47,971 nucleotides of DNA from an uncultured bacterium (GTDB lineage Bacteria; Cyanobacteriota; Vampirovibrionia; Gastranaerophilales; Gastranaerophilaceae), in assembly GCA_900554095.1 (NCBI GenBank), contig USGC01000001.1, forward strand, positions 1-47,971, given 5' to 3'. Position numbers and translations under genes: made by a program. Shown one piece after another: positions 41,964 through 47,971 of this stretch (positions are counted from its first letter, which is position 1; every line of letters begins with the position of its first letter). The notes under the pieces were generated by a model. The model had not been told where the DNA came from. It worked only from the letters and a program-made list of their open reading frames with translations, and made no database searches.

Positions 41964-41972
41964 ATTTTTACC

Positions 41973-42035
41973 ATGATTATAATAAATCAATTACGACGCA
42001 GAATAAGTGAATTTGAGGTTTTGTTGGAAAAATAG
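41973..42035 (+). CDS. 20-codon ORF in a small transcript (peptide or sRNA)
   Basis: Encodes a 20-residue basic/acidic peptide beginning MIIINQLRRRIS. It starts 9 nt after the -10 box, without a ribosome-binding site, and a strong terminator ends at about 42103. The whole unit would be about 130 nt. It may be a leaderless peptide gene or simply a small RNA; no family recognised. Confidence 0.35.
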   Translation: MIIINQLRRRISEFEVLLEK

Positions 42036-42072
42036 ACCACAAGCTTATGCTGTTAGGAAAATAAATTCAAAC

Positions 42073-42103
42073 AAGACCTTGAAAACAATATTCAAGGTCT
42101 TTT
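42073..42103 (+). terminator. Strong rho-independent terminator
   Basis: A perfect 11-bp stem, AAGACCTTGAA and TTCAAGGTCTT, loop AACAATA, then TT. No larger gene ends here, so it must close a small transcript. Confidence 0.8.
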
Positions 42104-42189
42104 AATTTGTTAAAAAAATTTAAGAAAAAACAAAATAAAAGCAATAAAAATTTTTACGGTACTTAAAATAAAATGTGAAAGGAAAGACA

Positions 42190-42273
42190 ATGACTTTAAG
42201 ATTTCGACGACAATCTATAAAAAAAGCGAATGCCCCTCGCGTAAAGTTAATGAACTTAATTTGGGGCTTGTGA
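42190..42273 (+). CDS. 27-residue conserved small ORF ahead of the second membrane-protein gene
   Basis: Begins MTLRFRRQSIKKANAPRV and ends KLMNLIWGL. The ribosome-binding site AAAGGAAAG stands before the ATG. The ending is identical to that of the 15-residue ORF at 14637-14684, with all codon differences synonymous. The front half is basic and differs between the two. It stops 55 nt before the paralogue start, compared with 4 nt in the other copy. Confidence 0.65.
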   Translation: MTLRFRRQSIKKANAPRVKLMNLIWGL

Positions 42274-42307
42274 TAGATTGTATGAGCAAATGTATCTTTG
42301 CATTTGC
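42210..42307 (+). promoter_or_regulatory. Structured leader RNA overlapping the small ORF
   Basis: Nested pairings are possible: ACAATCTAT (42210-42218) with ATAGATTGT (42273-42281); GCCCC (42232-42236) with GGGGC (42263-42267); AAGTT/AACTT around AATG (42244-42257); then GCAAATG/CATTTGC (42286-42307). GCGA/TCGC (42226-42240) could form instead and put GCCCC in its loop, giving a pseudoknot. Ribosome progress through the small ORF would open these stems. No known riboswitch class is recognised. Confidence 0.35.
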
Positions 42308-42328
42308 CGGAATTAAAAGGAAAAGGAA

Positions 42329-43714
42329 ATGATATTACCACCAGCAAGCAAAATATACTCTACCCTTGGCAACAGCAATTCACTTGTGCCATTAGCAATA
42401 AAAGATGTCGCAAACAGCATTGGTTTAACCACTGCATCATACATTACAGGCGACGAAGTTGAAGGAAGAGACAGATTTATAGATGAATTCGGCACTCAAG
42501 CTATTTGGCTTTTCGGAATTCCCGGATTTAAAAAAATTCTTGATTTAACTCTTTTTAAATCTCTCAAATATGATCCGGAAATTGATGTAAGAGTGTTAAA
42601 AGACCCTAAAATTCTTGAAAAAGCTAAACAGTATGCCCCTACAGAAACAATTCAAAGCGCTTTGCAAAAAGCAGGAAAAAATGCAAAAACATTTAAAGGC
42701 CTGTCTTTTGGAAAATTTGTTGCCTCAACACTTTTGACAATTCTTTCATACTGGGGTTTGACGAAGTTTAGACACTCTCATACGGAGCAGCACATTAAAG
42801 ATCTTTATCTTAAAAAGCACGGAAAAAAACAAGAGAAAGCAAAAGAACAAGACACTGCTTTCCCGCTAAAATCCGTTCCACAAGCCTTTGGAGCCATACA
42901 CAGCTTATCTTCGCAGAAATCAAAACAAACAAGCTTCACCGGCGGATTTGAAGATTTCATGTTTTCGCCTGCTAAAAACTTAATGATAGTTGATGGTGCG
43001 ATTTCCAGTGAAAGGATTTTTGAAAGCAGAAATCCGCAGGATCAAATTGGTTATATTGTAAAAGAAGGCGGGTTCTGGATGTTTATGTATCTGCTTGGAC
43101 CGAAAATCCAAAACCACTTTGAAAAATCAGCACTGAAAAATCATAACAAACCGATTGACCTTGATGCTAGAGTAATAGAAAGCGCTGAACTTAAACAAGC
43201 AATGCAAAACAAGACACTGCTTGAAAGTCTTAAAAAATTCCCGACAATCGGAAAGGATTTTGAGATTTACGATTTCATATGCAACCCGCAAAACAAAGAC
43301 AATATTGTTGTAAAAATGTCCAAAATGTCTGACATTATAAATGTTATAGATTCTAAAAACCTTGACAGCGCACCTGATACAAGAAAATACATTGACATAG
43401 AAGAAGTCAAAGGCGTAAGAACAAAACTTGAAAATCTTTATACAAAATTCAATGAATACCAAACTTCTTTTAAAACTAAAAATCCAGAAGTAAAGCTGAC
43501 TGAAAATGAAATTCTGGAAAAATTCCTGAAAGAAGTAAAATCATTAAAGAGAAAATCCATTTTTAAAAACATAGGTTCTTGCATAGCTGCGCTTGGAATC
43601 GCAGTGCCGGCAATTATGGTAGGTTTAAGGTACCTGGACAAAGACAACAAAAATTTCAAAGTAAAAGAAGAAATCGAGAAAAAACTTGCAAAAGAATTAA
43701 ATACAAATGCCTAA
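42329..43714 (+). CDS. Lineage-specific membrane protein, paralogue of the 13358 gene
   Basis: 461 residues, same family as the protein at 13358-14632: SKIYSTLGNSNSLVPLAIKD, GRDRFIDEFGTQAIWLFGIP, QYAPTE, then a charged linker with TSFTG, FMFSPAKNLMIVDGAISSERI, IGYIVKEGGFWMFMYLLGPKI, and LKRKSIFKNIGSCIAALGIAVPA near the end. Short hydrophobic stretches lie near residues 50-65, 128-145, 250-268 and 425-445. Function unknown. AAAAGGAAAAGGA precedes the ATG; upstream is the conserved small ORF. Its stop overlaps the convergent flavoprotein gene by 4 bp. Confidence 0.72.
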   Translation: MILPPASKIYSTLGNSNSLVPLAIKDVANSIGLTTASYITGDEVEGRDRFIDEFGTQAIWLFGIPGFKKILDLTLFKSLKYDPEIDVRVLKDPKILEKAKQYAPTETIQSALQKAGKNAKTFKGLSFGKFVASTLLTILSYWGLTKFRHSHTEQHIKDLYLKKHGKKQEKAKEQDTAFPLKSVPQAFGAIHSLSSQKSKQTSFTGGFEDFMFSPAKNLMIVDGAISSERIFESRNPQDQIGYIVKEGGFWMFMYLLGPKIQNHFEKSALKNHNKPIDLDARVIESAELKQAMQNKTLLESLKKFPTIGKDFEIYDFICNPQNKDNIVVKMSKMSDIINVIDSKNLDSAPDTRKYIDIEEVKGVRTKLENLYTKFNEYQTSFKTKNPEVKLTENEILEKFLKEVKSLKRKSIFKNIGSCIAALGIAVPAIMVGLRYLDKDNKNFKVKEEIEKKLAKELNTNA

Positions 43715-44877
43715 TTTGCTGACTTGGCAACCCCTTGTGCGGCCAAGTAACCCGTAGACCAGCAGTTTTGAAGGTTAAAGCCGCCGCATAAGCCGTCTAT
43801 ATCAAGAACTTCACCGCAGAAATATATTCCTTGATATTTTTTAGCCTCCAGCGTTTTTGAATTGACTTCTCGAAGGTCAACGCCGCCTGACGTTACGACT
43901 TCTCCCCCGCCAGAAACTGATACCGCTTCAACCTCAAAATCGTTTAGGTATTTTAAAATCGCATTTCGTATTTTACCGTTGACATCTGAGCATTTTAAAT
44001 TCTCGGAAACGCCGGCATGCTCTGTAATATAAGCTGCAAAAGATTTTGGAACTAATCCAGAAAGGAGATTTTTTACTGACTTGTGCGGATTTTCATTCAA
44101 CATACACTGCAAATCAATTTCGCCGGCAAAATCAAACGTGATTTTATAAGGAAAAGCTTCACGCGCCATTATCGATGAAACAGTAAACACCACAGGCCCC
44201 GAAATTCCATCGTGCGTGAATAAAAAATCCCCTCTAAAATTTTGTTTTCCAACTTTTGCGCTAACATTTTGAACAGAAACACCGGATAAAGATTTAAAGT
44301 TCTGTATAGTCCTTAAGCCTGTAAGCGCAGGTTTTGGAGCTACAATTTCAATGCCTAAATTTTTAAGTAAATCAAACGACGCATGGCCGCCTATTGAAAA
44401 TATAACTTTCTCAAAGAAATAACTGCCGCCGTTCGTTTTTACTTCATATCCTCCATTACAAGGCTTGACAGATAAAACATTTTCTTTTATAAACTTAGCC
44501 CCCTTAATTGCCTCAAGCATTTTTGCTCTAACATCAGACGCGCTGTTTGAGATTGGGAAAATCCGCATATCATCTTGAATATACGTTTTTACTCCAATTT
44601 TTTCAAAAACCTCGATTGTGTCCGACGTTGAAAACTTCGAAAATACTGAATATAAAAACTTTTCACCACGCGGGTAATTTTTGGCAAGTTCTTTAAAATC
44701 AAATTCTGCATGCGCAAGATTGCAGCGTCCTCCGCCTGTAGGCAAAAGCGTTTTTAGCGGTGAATTCTTTTCAAAAATAACCGGCGAAAAACCGTTCTGC
44801 TTTAAACAGTAAGCACAAAAACATCCCGCAGGGCCGCCGCCTATGATTGCGATTTTAGATTTCGACTCTAGTGCCAT
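43711..44877 (-). CDS. BaiN/HI0933-family FAD-dependent oxidoreductase
   Basis: 388 residues. The N-terminal Rossmann motif IAIIGGGPAGCFCAYCL binds FAD, followed by LLPTGGGRCNLAH (a hallmark of the HI0933/YhiN/BaiN flavoproteins) and, near the C-terminus, VVTSGGVDLREVNSKTLEAK and GIYFCGEVLDIDGLCGGFNLQNCWSTGYLA. Related proteins include BaiN of gut bile-acid metabolism, but most members have no known substrate, so I make no bile-acid claim. It overlaps folK by 23 bp, suggesting co-translation. Confidence 0.88.
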   Translation of the reverse strand: MALESKSKIAIIGGGPAGCFCAYCLKQNGFSPVIFEKNSPLKTLLPTGGGRCNLAHAEFDFKELAKNYPRGEKFLYSVFSKFSTSDTIEVFEKIGVKTYIQDDMRIFPISNSASDVRAKMLEAIKGAKFIKENVLSVKPCNGGYEVKTNGGSYFFEKVIFSIGGHASFDLLKNLGIEIVAPKPALTGLRTIQNFKSLSGVSVQNVSAKVGKQNFRGDFLFTHDGISGPVVFTVSSIMAREAFPYKITFDFAGEIDLQCMLNENPHKSVKNLLSGLVPKSFAAYITEHAGVSENLKCSDVNGKIRNAILKYLNDFEVEAVSVSGGGEVVTSGGVDLREVNSKTLEAKKYQGIYFCGEVLDIDGLCGGFNLQNCWSTGYLAAQGVAKSAN

Positions 44878-45361
44878 AAAGAAATACCATTTCAGGGTTT
44901 TCTAAATCTGAATGCAAATCAATAATTGACTTATGCAAAACAGGATGAACAAAGTCCGGCGCAAGTTCAAGCATAGGAACAAGCGTAAATGCACGCAAAT
45001 GAACGTATTTATGCGGAATTACGAGGCTTTCTTCATTAATTATCTCTTTATCGTAAAAAAGAATATCAATATCAATTGTGCGGTCTTCGTAATTCTGAGA
45101 GCCAGAATTCTTGCGCCCAAGCTGGGCTTCAATACGTTTGCATGTATCTAAAAGCTCATGCGCAGAGAGTTTTGTTTTAATTTCGACAACAGCATTGACA
45201 AACCAAGTATCTGAAGACATATTCCAAGGTTCAGTTTCGTAAAAAGCTGATGTACGAATTACGCTTATATTCTCAGATGCGCCGAGAAGACTGGCTGCCT
45301 GTTGAACATAACCGATTCTATCGCCTTTATTTGAACCTAAACTTAAATATACTATTGCCAT
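44855..45361 (-). CDS. folK: 2-amino-4-hydroxy-6-hydroxymethyldihydropteridine pyrophosphokinase
   Basis: 168 residues; transfers pyrophosphate from ATP in folate synthesis. Motifs: VYLSLGSNKGDRIGYVQQA, SAFYETEPWN, FVNAVVEIKT, and DRTIDIDILFYDKE carrying the two Asp that bind magnesium (usually PRTxDxD; the Pro is Asp here). VIPHKYVHLRAFTLVPMLEL is the typical ending. The start codon lies 6 nt after a strong -10 box with no ribosome-binding site, so it is probably read from a leaderless mRNA. Confidence 0.95.
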   Translation of the reverse strand: MAIVYLSLGSNKGDRIGYVQQAASLLGASENISVIRTSAFYETEPWNMSSDTWFVNAVVEIKTKLSAHELLDTCKRIEAQLGRKNSGSQNYEDRTIDIDILFYDKEIINEESLVIPHKYVHLRAFTLVPMLELAPDFVHPVLHKSIIDLHSDLENPEMVFLYGTRVEI

Positions 45362-45367
45362 ACAAAT

Positions 45368-45396
45368 ATTTTATAGATTATTCACTGTAATGTCAA
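45368..45396 (-). promoter_or_regulatory. Consensus promoter 6 nt from the folK start (leaderless)
   Basis: On the minus strand TTGACA (45396-45391), 17-nt spacer, TAAAAT (45373-45368), then ATTTGT and ATG 45361. The -35 lies 3 bp past the end of the upstream aminotransferase gene. Confidence 0.7.
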
Positions 45397-45399
45397 CAG

Positions 45400-46497
45400 T
45401 TATTTGACTTCACTAACTATTGATTTTAAAGCGCCGATTACTGACAAAACATCACGTTCTGAGACAAAACCCAGTGTACCGATACGGAAAATTTTGTCTT
45501 TCAAATCGCCTTGGCCGTTGGCAACAATAATATCGTATTTTTCCTTTAAAATTTTGCGGATTTCACTTACAGAAACTCCTTCTATAGGATATATTGACGT
45601 AACAGCATAACTTGCTTTGGCGTCATCTTCTACAAAAAGTTTAAATCCCATCTCGCGCAAAGAATTTCGAAGCAGCATGGCATTATGTTTGTGCCGCTGC
45701 AAAATATTTTCCAAACCTTCTTCTCTAAGCATTTTCATCGCCTTATGAAGGGCACATACCAGATTAACAGCCGGAGTGAAGGGGGTTGTATTTTCACCCA
45801 AAGATTTTTTGTAACTGCTCCAATTAAAATAAAATCCCGGGTATTTACATTTTTTATGAACCTCAAAAGCCTTATCACTCGCCGTTAAAAAGGATAATCC
45901 CGGCGGTATCATAAAGCCTTTTTGAGAACCTGAAACTAAAACATCAATTCCCCATTCATCGACTTTTATGTCCATTGCCCCGACTGATGTAACTCCGTCA
46001 ACAACAGATAATGCCCCATGCTCTTTTATTATGCGGCAAAGTTCTTTAAGATCATTCACAGCCCCTGTTGAGGTTTCAGAGTGTGTCAGAGTAACTATTT
46101 TAATTTCTTTATTTGCATCTTCATCAAGACGTTTTTTTAAAACTTGCGGGTTTATAACCTCGCCAAAAGGAACTTCTATTTTTTCAACAACAGCGCCATG
46201 ACTTTCTGCAATTTTGCCCCAGCGCGCGCCAAAGTTTCCAATAACAAGCGCCAAAACCTTATCACCAGGATTAATTAAATTTGAAAGCGCTGCTTCCATT
46301 GCACCAGTCCCGCTTGCTGCAAAAATATAAACATCGTTTTTGGTTTGGAAAATCCACTTCAAATCTTCAGTTGTTTCATTTAGAATTTTCGAGAACTCAG
46401 GGCTTCTGTGAGGAACAGGCGAATGCGCCATTTCTAGTAAAACGCTTTCCGGCACAGGTGTCGGGCCGGGTATCATCAATAAAGTTTTGTCTTTCAT
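45400..46497 (-). CDS. Class V aminotransferase (alanine-glyoxylate/serine-pyruvate type)
   Basis: 365 residues. PLP-dependent fold: MIPGPTPVPESVL and HRSPEFSKIL at the N-terminus, VYIFAASGTGAMEAALSNL, LTHSETSTGAVNDLKEL, SVVDGVTSVGAMDIKVDEWGIDVLVSGSQKGFMIPPGL with the PLP lysine in SGSQKG. This subgroup includes alanine-glyoxylate and serine-pyruvate aminotransferases and the cyanobacterial protein once called soluble hydrogenase subunit. The exact substrate pair is uncertain. AAGGGGG precedes the ATG. It is divergent from waaA. Confidence 0.88.
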   Translation of the reverse strand: MKDKTLLMIPGPTPVPESVLLEMAHSPVPHRSPEFSKILNETTEDLKWIFQTKNDVYIFAASGTGAMEAALSNLINPGDKVLALVIGNFGARWGKIAESHGAVVEKIEVPFGEVINPQVLKKRLDEDANKEIKIVTLTHSETSTGAVNDLKELCRIIKEHGALSVVDGVTSVGAMDIKVDEWGIDVLVSGSQKGFMIPPGLSFLTASDKAFEVHKKCKYPGFYFNWSSYKKSLGENTTPFTPAVNLVCALHKAMKMLREEGLENILQRHKHNAMLLRNSLREMGFKLFVEDDAKASYAVTSIYPIEGVSVSEIRKILKEKYDIIVANGQGDLKDKIFRIGTLGFVSERDVLSVIGALKSIVSEVK

Positions 46498-46529
46498 ATA
46501 AAGCCCCCTTAAATTTTATATTTTTAATA

Positions 46530-46558
46530 TTAACACAATTTCTTTTTCTGTGTATAAT
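46530..46558 (+). promoter_or_regulatory. Promoter 9 nt from the waaA start (leaderless or very short leader)
   Basis: TTAACA (46530-46535), 17-nt spacer, TATAAT (46553-46558), then 9 nt to ATG 46568. The in-frame GTG at 46550 lies on the -10 box and cannot be in the transcript. Confidence 0.65.
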
Positions 46559-46567
46559 ATTAAAGAA

Positions 46568-47806
46568 ATGTATATTTATGGTATTTTATCAACAATTTTA
46601 TTTTTAATACTTCTCCCGTTTTACTACATTATCAGGGTATTAAACAGGAAGTTTCTTTATGGATGGAAAGAAAAACTCGGATTTTTTAAAAATCCTTCAC
46701 TTGGCGAAAAGGTTATTATGCTTCACGGAGTTTCTGTCGGAGAAGTTATTGCGCTTGAAAATTTGACAAAAAAAATTAAAGAAACATTTCCTGATTATAA
46801 AATTGTAATCACAACCGGCACAAAAACAGGGCAGGATATAGCGCATAAAAAATACGAAAATATCGCAGACTTTATTACTTATTTTCCGTTTGACATACCT
46901 TTTTGCGTGAAAGGATTTTTAAACAACATCCGCCCATCAGTCGTTTTAATCGCTGAAACAGAGATTTGGCCGACGTTTGCCTACCTCTGCCGCAAAAAAA
47001 ATATTCCTTTATTCATAATTAATGGCAGAATTTCAGACTCAACTTTCAAATTATACAAACATTTAAGATTATTTTTTAAAGAAGTTTTAAAAAATTACAC
47101 AGGAATTTTGACCCAAAGCGAAGAAGATAAACAAAAGTTAATAGCTTCAGGCGCAAACCCTGACTGCACAGAATGCATGGGCAATTTAAAATTCGATATA
47201 AAAAAATTAGATGTAAATATTGACATTCAAAAGGGCGAAAACCGCTTAATGATTGCAGGCAGCACCCATGCGGGCGAAGATGAAATAATCCTTGACACAT
47301 TTAAAGACTTAAAACAAGAATTTAAAGACTTAAAATTGCTACATGTTTCAAGACACCTTCAAAGACTGCCGCACATCGAAAATCTTATAAAGCAAACAGG
47401 TCTTTCATATGGCTTCCGTTCAAAAAGCGACACATTTGCTGATAAAGACATCATCTTGCTTGACACGATGGGTGAACTTGGCAAAATGTACGCCCTATGC
47501 GACTTTGCATTTATCGGGGGCAGCTTTAACAAAACTGGCGGACACAACCCTCTTGAAGCAGTAGTTTATAACAAACCCGTTGTCTCAGGCCCTTCAATAC
47601 ATAATTTCCGCGATATCTACCATATATTAGGTCAGTCTGATGCAGGCAAAGTTGTTAATTCTAAGGAAGAACTGAAAACTTATCTTGAAAAACTTCTCTC
47701 TGATAAAGATTTTTACACAAAAGCATGCTCCGATTGCAAATCCGTCTTTGAAGCACAGCAAGGAGCGTTAACTTTTGTTGTTGAACGTTTAAAAAAAGTT
47801 TTATAA
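46568..47806 (+). CDS. waaA: 3-deoxy-D-manno-octulosonic acid (Kdo) transferase
   Basis: 412 residues. One N-terminal membrane anchor (about 3-22, IYGILSTILFLILLPFYYII), then a GT-B fold: IMLHGVSVGEVIALENL with the catalytic Glu, VITTGTKTGQDIA, PFDIPFCVKGFL, ETEIWPTFAYLC, IINGRISD, and in the second half MIAGSTHAGEDEII, FAFIGGSFNKTGGHNPLEAVVYNKPVVSGP (sugar-nucleotide binding). It attaches Kdo from CMP-Kdo to lipid A, so the organism makes an LPS-type outer leaflet. I take ATG 46568 because the longer frame begins inside the promoter. Confidence 0.93.
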   Translation: MYIYGILSTILFLILLPFYYIIRVLNRKFLYGWKEKLGFFKNPSLGEKVIMLHGVSVGEVIALENLTKKIKETFPDYKIVITTGTKTGQDIAHKKYENIADFITYFPFDIPFCVKGFLNNIRPSVVLIAETEIWPTFAYLCRKKNIPLFIINGRISDSTFKLYKHLRLFFKEVLKNYTGILTQSEEDKQKLIASGANPDCTECMGNLKFDIKKLDVNIDIQKGENRLMIAGSTHAGEDEIILDTFKDLKQEFKDLKLLHVSRHLQRLPHIENLIKQTGLSYGFRSKSDTFADKDIILLDTMGELGKMYALCDFAFIGGSFNKTGGHNPLEAVVYNKPVVSGPSIHNFRDIYHILGQSDAGKVVNSKEELKTYLEKLLSDKDFYTKACSDCKSVFEAQQGALTFVVERLKKVL

Positions 47807-47971
47807 TTTATACGAAATTCATAATCATGCTTGGTTTATGCGCCTGGTGGAGAAACCGTGTTATTCCAGGGCATGCCTTGACATCTATAAAGACGCTCTT
47901 GATTCAACGGCATAACCCTTAGTTAATGTATTTTATTTTCCTAAGAAGAGGTTACATCTCGCGAGCCCCCC

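Noticed and set aside
43711..44877. Assignment of the flavoprotein to bile-acid 7-dehydroxylation (BaiN)
   Set aside because: The family is broad, and no other bai genes are in the window.
47827..47922. A 31-codon ORF after waaA beginning MLGLCAWWRN
   Set aside because: No ribosome-binding site, no promoter and no recognisable similarity; composition looks like chance.
47941..47971. CGAGCCCCC at the right end, resembling the start of tRNA-Glu at 16683
   Set aside because: Only nine bases match before the window ends in a C run, so a second tRNA cannot be supported.

Overview
The window looks like chromosomal sequence from an AT-rich, diderm, uncultured gut bacterium, most likely of the Gastranaerophilales (Melainabacteria/Vampirovibrionia, the non-photosynthetic sister group of Cyanobacteria). 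This is an inference. It rests on a three-POTRA BamA next to an OmpH/Skp chaperone, a Kdo transferase (so a lipopolysaccharide-type outer membrane), AT-rich codon use, and several envelope protein families that I do not recognise from well-studied phyla.

Layout. 0.1-5.3 kb (minus strand) is an envelope/nucleoside operon: bamA, ompH-like, pyrimidine-nucleoside phosphorylase and a soluble FlhA/EscV-like protein. 5.5-10.4 kb (plus) holds an ArsB/NhaD-type permease, a broken pilin remnant, a uridine phosphorylase-nadD-yqeK cluster and an exported protein with a VirB10-like C-terminal layout. 10.4-16.6 kb carries apt, a processive glycosyltransferase, several small lineage-specific proteins, an omega-like RNA polymerase subunit and map. 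16.7-25.9 kb is an integrated element of about 9.2 kb in the 3' end of tRNA-Glu, bounded by a 14-bp direct repeat. It carries a large serine recombinase, two regulators, a PD-(D/E)XK-like protein, an exported two-PDZ protein and a DinG-like helicase with a C-terminal PD-(D/E)XK-like domain. 25.9-32.6 kb, directly beyond the right repeat, is a type I restriction-modification operon (hsdM-rhuM-hsdS-hsdR), so tRNA-Glu looks like a defence/integration hotspot. 32.7-38.7 kb is an envelope cluster: a small exported protein, a von Willebrand A protein, and a tight four-gene operon with a VirB10-like exported protein, an FHA-like membrane protein and two TonB-like proteins. 38.7-41.9 kb has a GT2 glycosyltransferase and a GT-C-like membrane protein. 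41.9-47.8 kb has a small terminated transcript, a second copy of the membrane family seen at 13.4-14.6 kb, a BaiN-type flavoprotein, folK, a class V aminotransferase and waaA.

The least expected signals are small ones. Two paralogous membrane-protein genes are each preceded by a tiny ORF ending in KLMNLIWGL; the two nucleotide sequences differ only at synonymous positions and in the stop codon. The integrase reading frame ends inside tRNA-Glu and would gain a different tail in the excised circle. Two element genes share an operator-like block abutting their -35 boxes. Several genes have a sigma70-type promoter whose -10 box is only 6-9 nt from the start codon, implying leaderless mRNAs. Two intergenic hairpins in the element share a loop and have a compensatory stem change.

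Stretches without a gene: 1-152 holds a minus-strand promoter running off the left edge; 41869-42189 holds the small transcript described; in 47807-47971 I recognise nothing. Both window ends are C homopolymers and may be contig ends.
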